From an uncultured Cytophagales bacterium (GTDB lineage: Bacteria; Bacteroidota; Bacteroidia; Cytophagales; UBA9547), in the NCBI GenBank assembly GCA_945957555.1, contig CAMFLX010000029.1, forward strand, positions 1-39,190: a stretch of 39,190 bases of DNA, given 5' to 3'. Position 1 is the stretch's first letter. Each line of letters starts with the position of its first letter. Position numbers and translations under genes: made by a program. This document shows, piece after piece, positions 8,325 to 19,800 of this stretch. The notes beneath the pieces were generated by a model, which ran no database searches, had not been told where the DNA came from, and worked only from the letters and a program-made list of their open reading frames with translations.

Positions 8325-8852
8325 ATGAGAAAGTCTCAGATTCATCCAATGCCAAAATTCTTCGACAGATACATCAATCTTGTTCAAGAAGAAAACCTTT
8401 TAGTAGCCCTGGAACAGAGCCTCGAAGATTTCGCAGACTATGATTTCGATCTTTTAAGCGAACTTGGCGACAGGACTTATCAAGCCAACAAGTGGACGAT
8501 CAAGGAAATCCTTCAGCACGTGATTGATAATGAAAGGATTCAATCCTATAGGGCCCTGCGATTTGCCAGGCAAGACCATACTTCACTTCCAGGTTATGAC
8601 GAAGACTATCTTGCAAAATATTCTCATGCCAATAAACGTAGTCTGGATAAGATCAAAGAAGAGTTTGCCCTAGTAAGAAGAACAACCATCGCTTTGTTTA
8701 AAAGTTTCGATGAGGAAGCTGTATTGAGTAAAGGCATCTGCTTCAATGTAGAGATTTCTGCACTGGCACTGGGTTTTCAATTGGTTGGGCACCAAATCCA
8801 TCACTTCAAGGTGATAGAGGAGCGCTATCTCCCGCTTTTGACACTGGCTTAA
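8325..8852 (+). CDS. DinB-superfamily (DinB_2) four-helix metal-dependent protein
   Basis: The 175-residue product has the DinB/YfiT pattern. A first helix contains KWTIKEILQHVIDNERI with the metal-ligand candidate H65. A late helix contains GHQIHHFKVIEERY with H156 and H160, completing the usual three-histidine site. Family members include thiol-dependent transferases and many uncharacterised proteins. The substrate cannot be predicted. A second possible start is the ATG at 8349 (MPKFFDRY), which many relatives would resemble more closely; both are without a Shine-Dalgarno. The stop codon overlaps by 3 bp the stop of the convergent J-domain gene. Confidence 0.85.
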   Translation: MRKSQIHPMPKFFDRYINLVQEENLLVALEQSLEDFADYDFDLLSELGDRTYQANKWTIKEILQHVIDNERIQSYRALRFARQDHTSLPGYDEDYLAKYSHANKRSLDKIKEEFALVRRTTIALFKSFDEEAVLSKGICFNVEISALALGFQLVGHQIHHFKVIEERYLPLLTLA

Positions 8853-9802
8853 TCCATAATATTACTGGTCACGTATTTTCGGATGAAAAAAAAGTGCCCA
8901 AAGAAATATGCAAATCCTGCATAGTAAGCATAGGCTCCGTATTGAAATATCAACAAGAGGGCACCAATGGAAAGCAATATTGGCAGAAAAAGTTTCAGAT
9001 TCTTTTTTCTCTTCTTAAAATAGTCCAAATCAACTTCTATGCGCGGACCATGCCCTTCGATGCCTAAACATATTCTCAATAATAGGGTTCGTCGAATGGC
9101 AAATGATGGCATTTTTTCGTAATCAAACTTGATTTCTCGTGTATAATAATAATTCCTATACCGATCCGAGCTCCTTACTTCCTTTACAGAGAAGCTTCCC
9201 CCTGGGTTATCGTCCACACTCATAAAAAAGGCATACATCTTTCTCCTAGGTGCATAAATGATTTTGATGATAAAAGCATGAAACAAAACATTCCGTGTTG
9301 TGAGGTCATACCACAGGACCGCATCGAACAACATAAAAGCAATTACCAAATAAGAAGGCAGAAACAGCATGTACAAATCCAACACTAAAAAACGTGCAAT
9401 AAAAAACGTAACAATCGCTCCCACAAAACCCAAAAGGAAGATTCTGGTAAATGCGAAAAAATCAAAATCACTTGCATCAAAGAAAGACTCCTCATATATA
9501 GGTATATGGTTAGTAGGATCAAAACTCATCTTATCCTTTTTCCGGTAGTTACTACGTCTATATTTTTGTGTATCAGAAGTATCCGATTCGGTGAAAGACT
9601 TATTTTGGTTCAAATACTTGGCTCTTGATTGCGAATCTGTCAAAATCTCATAGGCTCGCTGTATCTCAAGAAACTTGGCGTGTGCTTCAGCACTTGGATT
9701 CATGTCTGGGTGATACAACATGACCAGTTTTCGGTAATTCCGCTTTACCTCGTCATCCGAAGCTCCTGCATTGAGTCCTAATATTGCATATAATTCGTCC
9801 AT
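8849..9802 (-). CDS. Membrane-anchored J-domain (DnaJ-like) protein
   Basis: The first 65 residues form a J domain (MDELYAILGL...KRNYRKLVMLYHPDMNP...YEILTDSQSRAKYLN) with an intact HPD motif at 31-33, which stimulates the ATPase of an Hsp70 such as DnaK. There is no Gly/Phe-rich region or zinc finger, so this is a type III J protein. A polar linker leads to two hydrophobic segments (about 115-165). An intermediate basic domain and a final hydrophobic pair (about 270-310) follow. It probably recruits DnaK to the inner membrane. The client is unknown. The 3' end overlaps the DinB-fold gene tail to tail. Confidence 0.85.
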   Translation of the reverse strand: MDELYAILGLNAGASDDEVKRNYRKLVMLYHPDMNPSAEAHAKFLEIQRAYEILTDSQSRAKYLNQNKSFTESDTSDTQKYRRSNYRKKDKMSFDPTNHIPIYEESFFDASDFDFFAFTRIFLLGFVGAIVTFFIARFLVLDLYMLFLPSYLVIAFMLFDAVLWYDLTTRNVLFHAFIIKIIYAPRRKMYAFFMSVDDNPGGSFSVKEVRSSDRYRNYYYTREIKFDYEKMPSFAIRRTLLLRICLGIEGHGPRIEVDLDYFKKRKKNLKLFLPILLSIGALLLIFQYGAYAYYAGFAYFFGHFFFIRKYVTSNIMD

Positions 9803-9846
9803 CAGTCAGATTAATAAAGTATAAGTATGCATTTTAAATTCATAAA

Positions 9847-9882
9847 AAAGGCACTGCTTTGAACAACCAAAACAGTGCCTTT
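9847..9882 (-). terminator. Rho-independent terminator of the Bax-inhibitor-1 family gene
   Basis: AAAGGCACTG (9847-9856) pairs with CAGTGCCTTT (9873-9882). The run of A at 9844-9849 becomes a U tract on the minus strand, directly after the stem. It lies 20 bp past the stop of the minus-strand gene. Confidence 0.85.
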
Positions 9883-9902
9883 CTTTATGATCTCAACAGA
9901 GA

Positions 9903-10649
9903 TTAGTCTCTGCTATTAAGTTTTGACAAAAGTCTGAGGATCTCAAGGTACAACCAAACCAATGTTACCAATAGGCCGAATGCGCCATACCACTCCATGT
10001 ATTTAGGCGCTCTGCGCTCAGCACCTTGCTCAATAAAATCAAAATCTACTACCAAGTTTAAAGCAGCAATAGCTACTACAAACACTGAAAACAATATACC
10101 AAAGGTACCATTTGAATTGATCAATGGCACTGATACGTTAAACATAGAAAGTACCAATGAAAGTAGGTAAAACAAGGCAATTCCCATGGTAGCAGCTGCG
10201 ATCATGAGCTTGAAATTCTCAGTGACCTTAATGATCCTAAGCTTGTAAATGATCAATAGCGCAACGAATACGCAAATGGTCAACCCTAATGCTTGCCCTA
10301 CGATACCGTTATACATAGAATTATACACCAAAGAGATGAAACCCACCACGCTTCCTTTTAAGATGGCGTAAACTGGCGCCAAGGTACCTGCTAAATTTGG
10401 TTTAAAGGCTAATACAATTGCCACCACAAATGCTCCAATACCACAAATGATAGGTACTGCGAAACCTGTGAGCAAACCACTTGCTATCGCATACCAAGTA
10501 ATGGATGCTGATGAAATCAGGAAAAACAAAAGGATCCCCATTTTATTAACGGTTCCTTGAATAGTCATGCTTTCTGACGTAGAATAGTCTCCAAACCTTG
10601 TAAAGGTATTTTCTGAGAGGGTTGGATTACTTGATTTAAATAGTGCCAT
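9903..10649 (-). CDS. Bax inhibitor-1/YccA family membrane protein
   Basis: The 248-residue polytopic protein has about seven hydrophobic segments from residue 37 onward, after a polar N-terminal region of about 35 residues (SSNPTLSENTFTRF). The conserved C-terminal acidic pattern LNLVVDFDFIEQGAERRAPKYMEWYGAFGLLVTLVWLYLEIL is typical of the bacterial Bax1-I group. Relatives act as pH-sensitive calcium leak channels or modulate membrane proteases such as FtsH. The role in this organism is unknown. It sits 46 bp downstream of the Lrp-type regulator gene on the same strand, and a clear terminator follows it. Confidence 0.93.
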   Translation of the reverse strand: MALFKSSNPTLSENTFTRFGDYSTSESMTIQGTVNKMGILLFFLISSASITWYAIASGLLTGFAVPIICGIGAFVVAIVLAFKPNLAGTLAPVYAILKGSVVGFISLVYNSMYNGIVGQALGLTICVFVALLIIYKLRIIKVTENFKLMIAAATMGIALFYLLSLVLSMFNVSVPLINSNGTFGILFSVFVVAIAALNLVVDFDFIEQGAERRAPKYMEWYGAFGLLVTLVWLYLEILRLLSKLNSRD

Positions 10650-10695
10650 GTGTTATTTGTTTTATGAAATTAATGATAAATATATGAATTAATGA

Positions 10696-11166
10696 TCAAA
10701 TCAAAATGGGAAGTACCTTAGAATGTTTGTAAGTATTCAAGTTTACCATGGAGCGCATGTTACCAATCTCTTCTATTTGACTTAAGGTGTTTAAGATCAG
10801 AGTTTGATAACTAGGGATGTCTTTGGTAAGGATTTTCAAGAGGAAGTCCCCCTGACCAGTGATGTGATGACACTCTATGACCTCTGGAATGAGTTTGATC
10901 TTTTCCACGAAGGAATTGATTTGATTCATCTTATGGCTGGAGAGTGTTACCAAAACAAAGATACTTACCCCTATGCCTATTTTCTCTTTGTTAAGTTCAG
11001 CGTGATAGCTCTGGATGATTCCATTTTGCTCCAGCTTCTTTACCCTCTCTAAGGTAGGTGCTGGCGACAAACCGATATCCTTGGCCAACTGAGCATTGGT
11101 GATATTACCGTCCTGTTGCAGTTTTTGAAGAATCTTACGATCTATCGGATCTAATTTTATGGCCAT
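10696..11166 (-). CDS. Lrp/AsnC family transcriptional regulator
   Basis: The 156-residue protein has the two-part family layout. A winged helix-turn-helix occupies about residues 5-55 (LDPIDRKILQKLQQDG, then ITNAQLAKDIGLSPAPTLERVKKL). A C-terminal RAM ligand-binding domain carries the GQGDFLLKI motif at 104-112. Such proteins form octamers and sense amino acids. It lies 30 bp after gmk and 46 bp before the Bax-inhibitor gene, all on the minus strand, so the three may be one transcript. The effector and targets are not visible. The residue series matches the Lrp consensus with no truncation. Confidence 0.95.
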   Translation of the reverse strand: MAIKLDPIDRKILQKLQQDGNITNAQLAKDIGLSPAPTLERVKKLEQNGIIQSYHAELNKEKIGIGVSIFVLVTLSSHKMNQINSFVEKIKLIPEVIECHHITGQGDFLLKILTKDIPSYQTLILNTLSQIEEIGNMRSMVNLNTYKHSKVLPILI

Positions 11167-11196
11167 CTGGAATTTATTATGCTAAATTTAGAGTAA

Positions 11197-11775
11197 TTAA
11201 TCGGCATTTAGAAACCTCATTACGATATTTTCTACTTCAACAAGCGCTTTTGCAAGATCTTCGTTTACTACCACTATATCAAATTTATCTTGAAAACTCA
11301 ATTCAAACTGAGCCTTAAAAAGTCTTTTCTTCAAGCTTTCCTCAGATTCGGTACCACGAGAGCGTAGACGTTCCTCCAGAATGTCAAGTGAAGGTATCTT
11401 GACAAAAATGGATAAGGCTTTATCTCCAAAATATTTTTTAAGGTTAATACCTCCTTTTACATCCACATCAAAGACAATGGCCTTATCGTTATCCCAAAGT
11501 CTTTGTACTTCAGCCTTGAGTGTTCCATAATACCCACCAGGATAGACTTCCTCCCACTCTATGAACTCCTGATTTTCAATCTTTTTCGTAAATTCATCGA
11601 TTCCTAAGAAATAATAGTCTTTTCCATTTTCTTCCCTGCCCCCCCGTTTTTCGCGAGTACATGCAGAAATAGAAAAACCGACTTTAGATGGAAAATGCGA
11701 CAGCAAATGCTGGGCAATGGTTGTTTTGCCAGATCCTGAAGGAGCAGAAAAAATAATTGCTTTGCCTTGTTTCAC
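11197..11775 (-). CDS. gmk: Guanylate kinase
   Basis: Gmk phosphorylates GMP to GDP with ATP in purine nucleotide synthesis. The 192-residue length is normal. The P-loop APSGSGKTT lies at residues 11-19. The GMP-binding region contains [20 protein letters not shown] and [30 protein letters not shown] and the lid arginines in [17 protein letters not shown] are all present. On the minus strand a TATATTTG element lies at 11807-11814, fitting the Bacteroidota -7 box and giving a 5' leader of about 25 nt. The gene begins the gmk-lrp-BI-1 run. Confidence 0.97.
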   Translation of the reverse strand: MKQGKAIIFSAPSGSGKTTIAQHLLSHFPSKVGFSISACTREKRGGREENGKDYYFLGIDEFTKKIENQEFIEWEEVYPGGYYGTLKAEVQRLWDNDKAIVFDVDVKGGINLKKYFGDKALSIFVKIPSLDILEERLRSRGTESEESLKKRLFKAQFELSFQDKFDIVVVNEDLAKALVEVENIVMRFLNAD

Positions 11776-11806
11776 TTGAAATATTTTTGCAAAAATAGTT
11801 AAATTT

Positions 11807-11814
11807 CAAATATA
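11807..11814 (-). promoter_or_regulatory. Candidate -7 element (TAnnTTTG) for gmk
   Basis: The minus strand reads TATATTTG here, a perfect match to the TAnnTTTG element used by the primary sigma factor of Bacteroidota. It lies 32 bp upstream of the gmk start codon. A second match, TATTTTTG, overlaps 11790-11797, closer to the start. No clear -33 TTG at the ideal distance was found, so the call is moderate. Confidence 0.45.
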
Positions 11815-12046
11815 TACTCAATTTCTTGTCAGATCAGTGGTCAGTATTTAGTTGTCAGTACTCAGATTACAGATTACGCGACAAGTTCTTACCAACTTGA
11901 TGCTTTGATTCGTAAGCAACTTTAGGTTTTGTCCTGAAGAACGTAATACACAAGCTACATTATACTTTTAATTTCAGCCAAAATATACTTTTTTTGTTAT
12001 TACGAATATTGTTAACACAGTACAAGTTAACCCATCAAACAGATAA

Positions 12047-13486
12047 ATGGCACGAATCAAGATTAAAGAACTTTTAAAATCCACCGCATACGGCTCAGAA
12101 GTGACCGTAAAGGGATGGGTGCGCACCAAACGAGAAAACAAAGCAGTCGCTTTTATTGCTTTAAATGATGGCTCGATCATAACAAATATACAAATTGTAG
12201 TGGATGTCCCTAGTTTCGATGAGGACACTATTAAACTAGTAACTACGGGAGCATGTATTGCCGTTACTGGCACCCTTATTCAGTCTCAGGGCAAAGGACA
12301 GACAGTGGAAATACAGGCAAAGAACATTAACATACTAGGTGTTTCAGATCCTGAAAAATATCCTTTGCAGCCCAAGGAGCATTCTTTGGAGTTCCTAAGA
12401 GAGATCGCTCACTTACGTATGCGCACCAATACTTTCAGCGCAATCATGCGTATGCGCCATGCCATGGCTTTTGCAGTACATAAGTTTTTTAATGACCGAG
12501 GCTTCGTATACCTACATACGCCTATCATTACAGGTTCTGATGCTGAGGGTGCAGGCGAGATGTTCCGTGTAACTACGCTCGACCCGATCAAACCTCCACT
12601 CACTGAGGATGGAAAGGTGGATTACAAGCAAGATTTCTTTGGACGTGAGTCAAACCTTACGGTATCTGGTCAACTTGAGGGAGAGCTTGGGGCTACTGCT
12701 TTAGGGGAAATCTATACTTTCGGCCCTACCTTCCGTGCTGAAAACTCCAACACGACCCGACACTTGGCGGAGTTTTGGATGATAGAGCCAGAGGTTGCTT
12801 TCAATGAATTGGAAGACAACATGCAACTTGCTGAGGATTTTCTTAAATACTTGGTAAATTACGCGCTAGAGCACTGCAAGGAAGACTTGGAGTTCCTAGA
12901 TGCACGCTTCAAAAAAGAAGAAGAAAAGAAACCCCAAGCGGAACGTGCCGAACTTGGGCATTTGGAGAAGCTGCAGTTTGTAGTGGGGCATCCTTTTGAA
13001 AAAGTTACTTATACTGATGCTATAGCTATCCTTAAAGACAGCAAGCCTTTCAAAAAAGGGCAATTCAAGTATCCGGTTGATTGGGGGATCGATCTCCAGT
13101 CGGAGCATGAGCGCTTTTTAGTAGAAAAACATTTCAAGAAACCTGTGATCCTAACGGACTATCCTAAGCAGATCAAAGCTTTTTATATGAAGCAAAGTGA
13201 AGATGGTAAAACCGTAAGAGCCATGGACGTATTGTTTCCGGGGATAGGTGAGATCATAGGTGGTTCACAAAGAGAGGATGTTTTGGACAAGCTCGTTTCT
13301 CGTGCCGCTGAAGTAGGTATCGACGAGAAACACCTCTGGTGGTACTTAGACACACGTCGCTTTGGCAACTGTCCGCATGCAGGTTTCGGCCTTGGCTTTG
13401 AGCGTCTAATGCTTTTTGTGACTGGCATGAGCAATATACGTGATGTAATTCCGTTTCCGCGAACACCACAGAGTGCAGAATTCTAA
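12047..13486 (+). CDS. asnS: Asparaginyl-tRNA synthetase
   Basis: AsnRS charges tRNA-Asn with asparagine. The 479-residue product has an N-terminal OB-fold anticodon-binding domain ([26 protein letters not shown]). The class II catalytic core shows motif 2 as [21 protein letters not shown] and motif 3 as [15 protein letters not shown] followed by [11 protein letters not shown]. The [11 protein letters not shown] and PFPRTP forms and the overall length distinguish AsnRS from the AspRS of bacterial type, which carries an extra GAD domain. No truncation is seen. It is monocistronic with its own terminator. Confidence 0.97.
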   Translation: MARIKIKELLKSTAYGSEVTVKGWVRTKRENKAVAFIALNDGSIITNIQIVVDVPSFDEDTIKLVTTGACIAVTGTLIQSQGKGQTVEIQAKNINILGVSDPEKYPLQPKEHSLEFLREIAHLRMRTNTFSAIMRMRHAMAFAVHKFFNDRGFVYLHTPIITGSDAEGAGEMFRVTTLDPIKPPLTEDGKVDYKQDFFGRESNLTVSGQLEGELGATALGEIYTFGPTFRAENSNTTRHLAEFWMIEPEVAFNELEDNMQLAEDFLKYLVNYALEHCKEDLEFLDARFKKEEEKKPQAERAELGHLEKLQFVVGHPFEKVTYTDAIAILKDSKPFKKGQFKYPVDWGIDLQSEHERFLVEKHFKKPVILTDYPKQIKAFYMKQSEDGKTVRAMDVLFPGIGEIIGGSQREDVLDKLVSRAAEVGIDEKHLWWYLDTRRFGNCPHAGFGLGFERLMLFVTGMSNIRDVIPFPRTPQSAEF

Positions 13487-13492
13487 GAATAA

Positions 13493-13522
13493 AACAAAAA
13501 CCTCCAATTGGAGGTTTTTGTT
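13493..13522. terminator. Perfect palindromic terminator after asnS
   Basis: A perfect inverted repeat with half-sites AACAAAAACCTCC and GGAGGTTTTTGTT around AATT starts 6 bp after the asnS stop. The T run on the right arm makes it work for the plus strand. Confidence 0.85.
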
Positions 13523-13694
13523 ATGCCTTTTGGGTAGAATAGCGTCACTTGTGAGGATTTCTATAATGGAGACATTTTTCGTTTGTGATAAACTACCATT
13601 GAAATACTGATAAGTTAACGACATCAAAAGAAGTTCCATATTCGCTACCATAAACTAAAACATAAAGTGTTAAATGCTCCCCATGCGTTTAAGA

Positions 13695-13740
13695 CATTGT
13701 GTTTTAATCCCAACAGGCTTTAATCTCATAAAACACAATG
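13695..13740. promoter_or_regulatory. 12-bp perfect inverted repeat upstream of the giant gene
   Basis: CATTGTGTTTTA (13695-13706) is exactly inverted as TAAAACACAATG (13729-13740) with a 22-bp spacer. It lies about 50 bp upstream of the putative -7 box of the giant surface-protein gene. It may be a regulator-binding site or an RNA hairpin. There is no T tract after it and it is far from the asnS stop, so it is unlikely to be a terminator. Confidence 0.4.
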
Positions 13741-13790
13741 GAACAGCGAAGTAAATGCCTACAACATTAGAGCTCATAATTCTTTTTTTG

Positions 13791-13798
13791 TATATTTG
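13791..13798 (+). promoter_or_regulatory. Candidate -7 element (TAnnTTTG) for the giant surface-protein gene
   Basis: TATATTTG matches the Bacteroidota -7 consensus exactly, 64 bp upstream of the ATG at 13863, and is preceded by an AT-rich stretch. A convincing -33 TTG is not evident. Confidence 0.5.
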
Positions 13799-13862
13799 CG
13801 TGATTATTAACAAAATATAACACGCAATATTAGTAGGACAGTATTACCAAAAAAGCTATTTC

Positions 13863-16800
13863 ATGAAAAAAGTATGTAAAACCCTGTTATCATTATGGTT
13901 CGTAGTGACCTGTTTCAACCACAGTTTTGCCCAGACCCCTACACTTTGGGGTACTAGTATCCAAGGAGGTATTGGCTCTGGCAATATCTTCTCGCACAAC
14001 ATTGGCACCAACGTAACCAATAATAGAACTAATTTTAAAAATTCAGAAACGCCAACTGCACGTCTTATTCTGAGCAAGGACCAAACTTGCATGTACGGAA
14101 TGACCTATTCCGGTGGCAATGGATTTGGTACGATTTTCAAATATGATCTGAATACGCGATTAGTAAACACTCTGTATGCCTTTAAAGGTGCTGCTTCTGG
14201 AGATGGTGCTAATCCCTTTGGCTCTGTGATCGAGGGCAGTGATGGCGCACTTTATGGTATGACCTACACAGGAGGTAAAAATGGATTTGGTATTGTTTTC
14301 AGATGGTTCAAGGGTAGCTATACAATTTTACATGATTTCAAAGGGGGAGCTGATGGTGCAAGTCCATATGGTTCACTCATAGAGATCAATGGAATCTTGT
14401 ATGGCATGACTTACGCAGGGGGCGATCCTGCTGGCGGAACCGTTGGAGTTGGGACAATTTTTGCATTGGCTATAGATGGATCTTCTTACAAAACATTTCA
14501 ATTCCCTACTGATGGCAGTAAAGGTCAGAACCCCTACGGAAGCCTAGTTGCAGGAGCAGACAACACCGTGTTGTATGGTATGACTTATTCTGGTTCTTCC
14601 AAAGTCGGACCGTCAGGGGTATTATTTACTTTTTCCACCAAAAGCCTTACTATAACAAGTTTACTACACGGCTTTGCTGGTGGCACCACAGATGGAGCTA
14701 ATCCATACGGAGACGTATTGTTCCTTTCGAGCAGCAATACTCTGCTTGGACTTACAAGTAGAGGGGGAGCCTCTAATTATGGAACCATATTTTCGTATGA
14801 TTTGACTAAAGGAAGCTATACCTTACGCTATAGTTTCAACAACAATGTAGGTGGGTATTCCCCTTATGGAACTCTTATGTGTCCTACAGCTGACAACACT
14901 TTTTATTACGGAACTACTACTTTTGGTGGTAGCGAAAGTGCAGGAACTCTTTTTAAGTGGAATCCAAGTAAAGGATATGTAACATTGACTAACTTCAATG
15001 GCACAAATGCAAAATACACCTATTTCACCAATCTATTAGAATATGTAGAACCGCTATGCAAGGGAATGTCGGTCCCCTCCACACCTACATCAATGAAGAC
15101 CTGTTATGGAACAGCCCTTACACTCGAAGCTAAAACCACCGCTACAGGAGCCAGCTTACTTTGGTATGGTACTGATACAACCAATATTGCTACACTCACT
15201 CCCAACATAGTGAGGGATACAACTTCTCCAGGGCTATATTACTATTATGTTTCACAAATCATGAATGGCTGCGAGAGCAAAAAAGTGGCTATACCAGTAT
15301 ATGTATATGGGCTCCCTGCTTTGCCAAATGTAACCACCCCAGTATATTACTGCCAAGGAGCTACAACCAGTCCATTGGTGGCAACATCCAATATAAAAGG
15401 CGGAGGAACGCTTAATTGGTATGGTATTAATGCTAATGGAGGCACCGCAAGCAACACTGCAACAATACCTTCATCTAGCACTTCTGGAACTACAAATTAT
15501 TACGTTTCACAAACCAACACGAGCACTGGCTGCGAAGGACCAAGAGCTAGCATAGCAGTTAATATTTATGCACTGCCAACTGCTCCAGGAGTTTCATCAG
15601 TAGGCTATTGTCTTAATGGAGCAGCAACAGTCCTAACTGCGGTACCTTCCACTTATACCATCCCGACGACAGGGGGACAATACCCATATACACTTAACTG
15701 GTATGGCACCAATGCTACTGGTGGCACCGCAAGTACTGCGGCACCAACTCCAAGCACCAGCACTGCTGGTACTACCACCTACTACGTATCACAGACGCAT
15801 CCCATCACAGGCTGTGAGGGACCTAGAGCTGCGCTAGTAGTAACTGTATTTCCTCTACCTGCAGCACCGACTGTTACAAGCCCAGTTTCTGCCTGTTTGG
15901 GAGGCACTGCACCAACACTAACAGCTACAGGAACATCGCTAAAATGGTACACCAGCTTAACAGGCACAGGAACCACTACACCACCGGTACCGTCCACAAA
16001 GACAGTAGGCACTACAACTTATTACGTTTCACAAACCGATGTCAATGGCTGTGAGGGTCCAAAAGCCAGTATTTCATTTGTTGTAAATGCAATACCAGCT
16101 GCGCCTGTATTTAGTCCACCAAGTGCTTCTATTTGTCAATTCAGTAAATCACCAGACCTCAACACATTCATTAAAAATTATAGTGGCACCCTTTATTGGT
16201 ATAACATTGCCACAGGAGGGAAGCCCCTTACCGGCACTCCTAAAATTGACTCATCAATAGTAACTACCACCACTTATTATCTTTCAAATGCCGTAAATGG
16301 TTGTGAAAGTTCAAGATCGTCTGTATCGGTAACGGTGAACATTACCCCACCAAACCCTGTAGCCCCAACCATTAAACCTGTATGTGCCGGCTCTAGTGAT
16401 ACGCTACGCAGTACAGATAAACCAGTGGGGTTGTTTTGGTGGTATGCCAGCCCAACCGGAGGCACTCCTAACTATAACCCATATTATACATCATTTAGTG
16501 CAAGCACTACCTATTATATCATGGACAGTACGAGTCTGGGCTGTAAGTCTGCTAGGGTTGCTGTTCCTATCCCGATAACTACACCAGCCACACCTTCCGT
16601 GAGCATAACCGCTTCTTCTACAAATGTGTGCGCTGGAACTTCTGTTACTTTTACTGCCGTGCCCGTAAATGGCGGCACATCTCCATACTACGCATGGTAT
16701 CTTAATGGCACACAAATCACATCCACGATTACTGGGACATTCACAACTACCCTCAGTAGCAATGCTACGGTATACGTTGTGATGACTTCTAATGCAAACT

Positions 16801-19800
16801 GTATTGCCCCTAAAACGGCAACATCTACAACCACATCGGTTACGGTAAACAGCTTACTCACCCCAGCCGTGAGTTTGACTTCGACCGCAACAACTATTTG
16901 TGCTGGAACATCCGTAACTTTTACGGCCACACCAACCAATGGGGGCTCGAGTCCGATTTATCAATGGCGTATTAATGGCATCAATGTTGGAGTCGCAAGC
17001 AGTACCAATACCTTCACCAGCACTACCTTGGCAAATAACGATGTAATTTCGGTATTAATGACTTCCAATGCGACCTGCGTTACCTCATCAACAGCTACTT
17101 CAGCAAGCAACATAACGATGAAAGTGAATCCTGTGGTGACACCTTCGGTTACATTGTCTTCAACTCAAACCACAATATGTGCTGGGAACACCGCCACTGT
17201 TACAGCTACAGCGACTAATGGAGGCACTGCTCCTCTTTATCAATGGAGAGTCAATGGTATCAATGTTGGGACCAACTCTGGGGTTAACACTTTTACAAGC
17301 ACGACTCTGGCAAATGGCGATGCTGTATCGGTAATTTTGACATCAAATGCTACATGCGCTACTCCGACTACAACCATCTCTAGTTCAAACATTACATTTA
17401 CGGTAAATCCAAAACTGAGTCCGAGTGTCATCGTCTCTACACCTGCGACTACAGTATGTCCTGGTTCCTCTGTGACTTTCACTGCAACACCCACGAACGG
17501 TGGCACGACACCTTCTTATCAATGGTACCTGAACAGCATACCAGTGACGGCGACCACAGGAAGTGTGTATACTACTATAGTGAGCGGAGGGGCTAGTGTA
17601 TATGCCATACTAACTTCTAATGCCACATGTTTGAGTAGCACTACAGCAACTTCCAATACTACTACGGTAACTACTGGCTCGAATCTAGTACCTACCATAT
17701 CAATATCTACACCTGCGACAACAGTATGTGCTGGCAACGCCACTACATTTACAGCTAGTGTGGCTAATGGGGGCAGTGCGCCATCCTTCCAGTGGAAAGT
17801 CAATGGAACAAATGTTGGGACGGGTGGCAATAGTTTTACAAGCACAACACTCCTTACAAACGATAAAGTATCTGCTGTCCTTACATCTAATGAAACCTGT
17901 GTTACGACAGCTACTGCAACTTCTAATGTCATTACAATGACCGTTAATAATTCACCCAACATAAGCAGCAGCGTTACCGCGACTAGCCCTGTATGTGATG
18001 GTACTGCAAGTATTGTAACTATCAATGCAGCCAGCGGGGTTACCTATATGCTCAAAGACCAGAACGGCAACAATCTGGGATCTGGCATAGCTACTGGCAA
18101 TGGCGATTTTAACATTAATACCATTAACCTTTTGGCACCTTCCATGCCAGTAAAGGATACCATAAACATAACAGCTTCCATCCCAGGATGTAATATTGTA
18201 AATCTAAACACGAAACCTGTTGTTGTGGTAAATCCAGCGCAAGCAGCTGGCGCTACAGTAACAGCTACATCACCCATCTGTTCTGGATCACCAAGTATCA
18301 TTTCTATAGCTGCGACCCCCGGAATAACTTATACAGTTAGAGACCAAAACAATACCGTCATCGGAAGTGCGCTTGCTAATGCAAGTGGGATTCTCAACAT
18401 AACAACTGGTACATTAAATGCATCTATAGGACCGACGATATACACCTTGACAGTTACAGCTTCGATAGCAGGATGTAACAATGTTGTATTAACTACAAAA
18501 CCTACAGTACAAGTAAATCCGCTCCAAACAGCAACTGCAACTGTTACAGCGAGTTCTCCTATATGTTCTGGAAATACAAGCATAATAACTGTAGCCGCCA
18601 TCAATGGCATTACCTACACTGTAAAGGATCAAGTTAATAATATTTTAGGGACAGCAACTGCCACCAGTACTGGCAATTTGAATATCAATACAAGCATATT
18701 GACAGCTTCTGGAGCTGTAATCAAAGACACATTAAACATCACGGCGAGTATTGTGGGCTGTAACAATGTACCACTTACTACGAAACCAATTGTCACTATT
18801 AATCCCGTACAAAACGCAGCCACTTCTGTAGTAGCCACTTCTCCAATATGTAGCGGCAGTTCAAGCGTAGTCACAATTGCTGCAACAAGTGGCATCACAT
18901 ACACTGTCAGAGATCAGAGCAATGCGATATTGGGGACAGCTACTGCAACAGCCAATGGAAACATCAATATTACTACCAGTGCTTTATCGGCTCTAACTGC
19001 CCCCACCGTGTATACGCTGAAGATCACCGCTTCCGCCGCTGGTTGCAGTGACGTCATTTTAACGAATACGCCAAATGTCATGGTAAATCCACTACAAAAC
19101 CCTTCCGCATCTGTAACGGCAATTTCACCTGTGTGCCTCAACAGCAGCAGTACGGTAACTATTGCTGCTACTAACGGAATCTCTTATACAGTAAGAGACC
19201 AAAGCAACACAATACTGGGTACAAAAACAGCAACAGCTACGGGCAATCTTGCCATCACAACTTCGGCACTAACCAGTACAAGTCCTTACACGCTAAGCAT
19301 AATGGCTTCAATACCTGGCTGTGCTAATGTTGCCTTGACCACAACACCAGTAGTAACCACCAATGCCAGCATTGTACCATCTGTAGCAATTACTACCCCT
19401 ACTACTACAATTTGCGCAGGAGCCTTGGCAACATTTACGGCAAATCCTACCAATGGGGGTACGACTCCTGGATATCAATGGAGGATCAATGGGGCAAATG
19501 TGGTGGGGGCCACTGGCAGTACTTTTTCTAGTAGTACGCTTACCAACAATGATGCAATATCCGTCGTAATGACCTCAGTAGCTGCTTGTGCATCACCGGC
19601 CACAGCAACATCAACAAATGTTACCGTAGTGGTTAATAACACGATTACTCCATCTGTTAATATTACCAGTAGTGCATCTGGAGCAATCTGTTCTGGCACT
19701 TCTGTAACATTCACAGCGACAACCACCAATGGTGGTACCGCCCCAGGGATTCAATGGTTCATTAACAATACTCCATCAGGAACCAACAGCGCTGTATTTA

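Noticed and set aside
17519-18025. 168-residue antisense frame inside the giant gene, with several similar ones between 15782 and 22117
   Set aside because: They are Val-rich shadows of Thr/Ser-rich codons on the plus strand and repeat in step with the modules.
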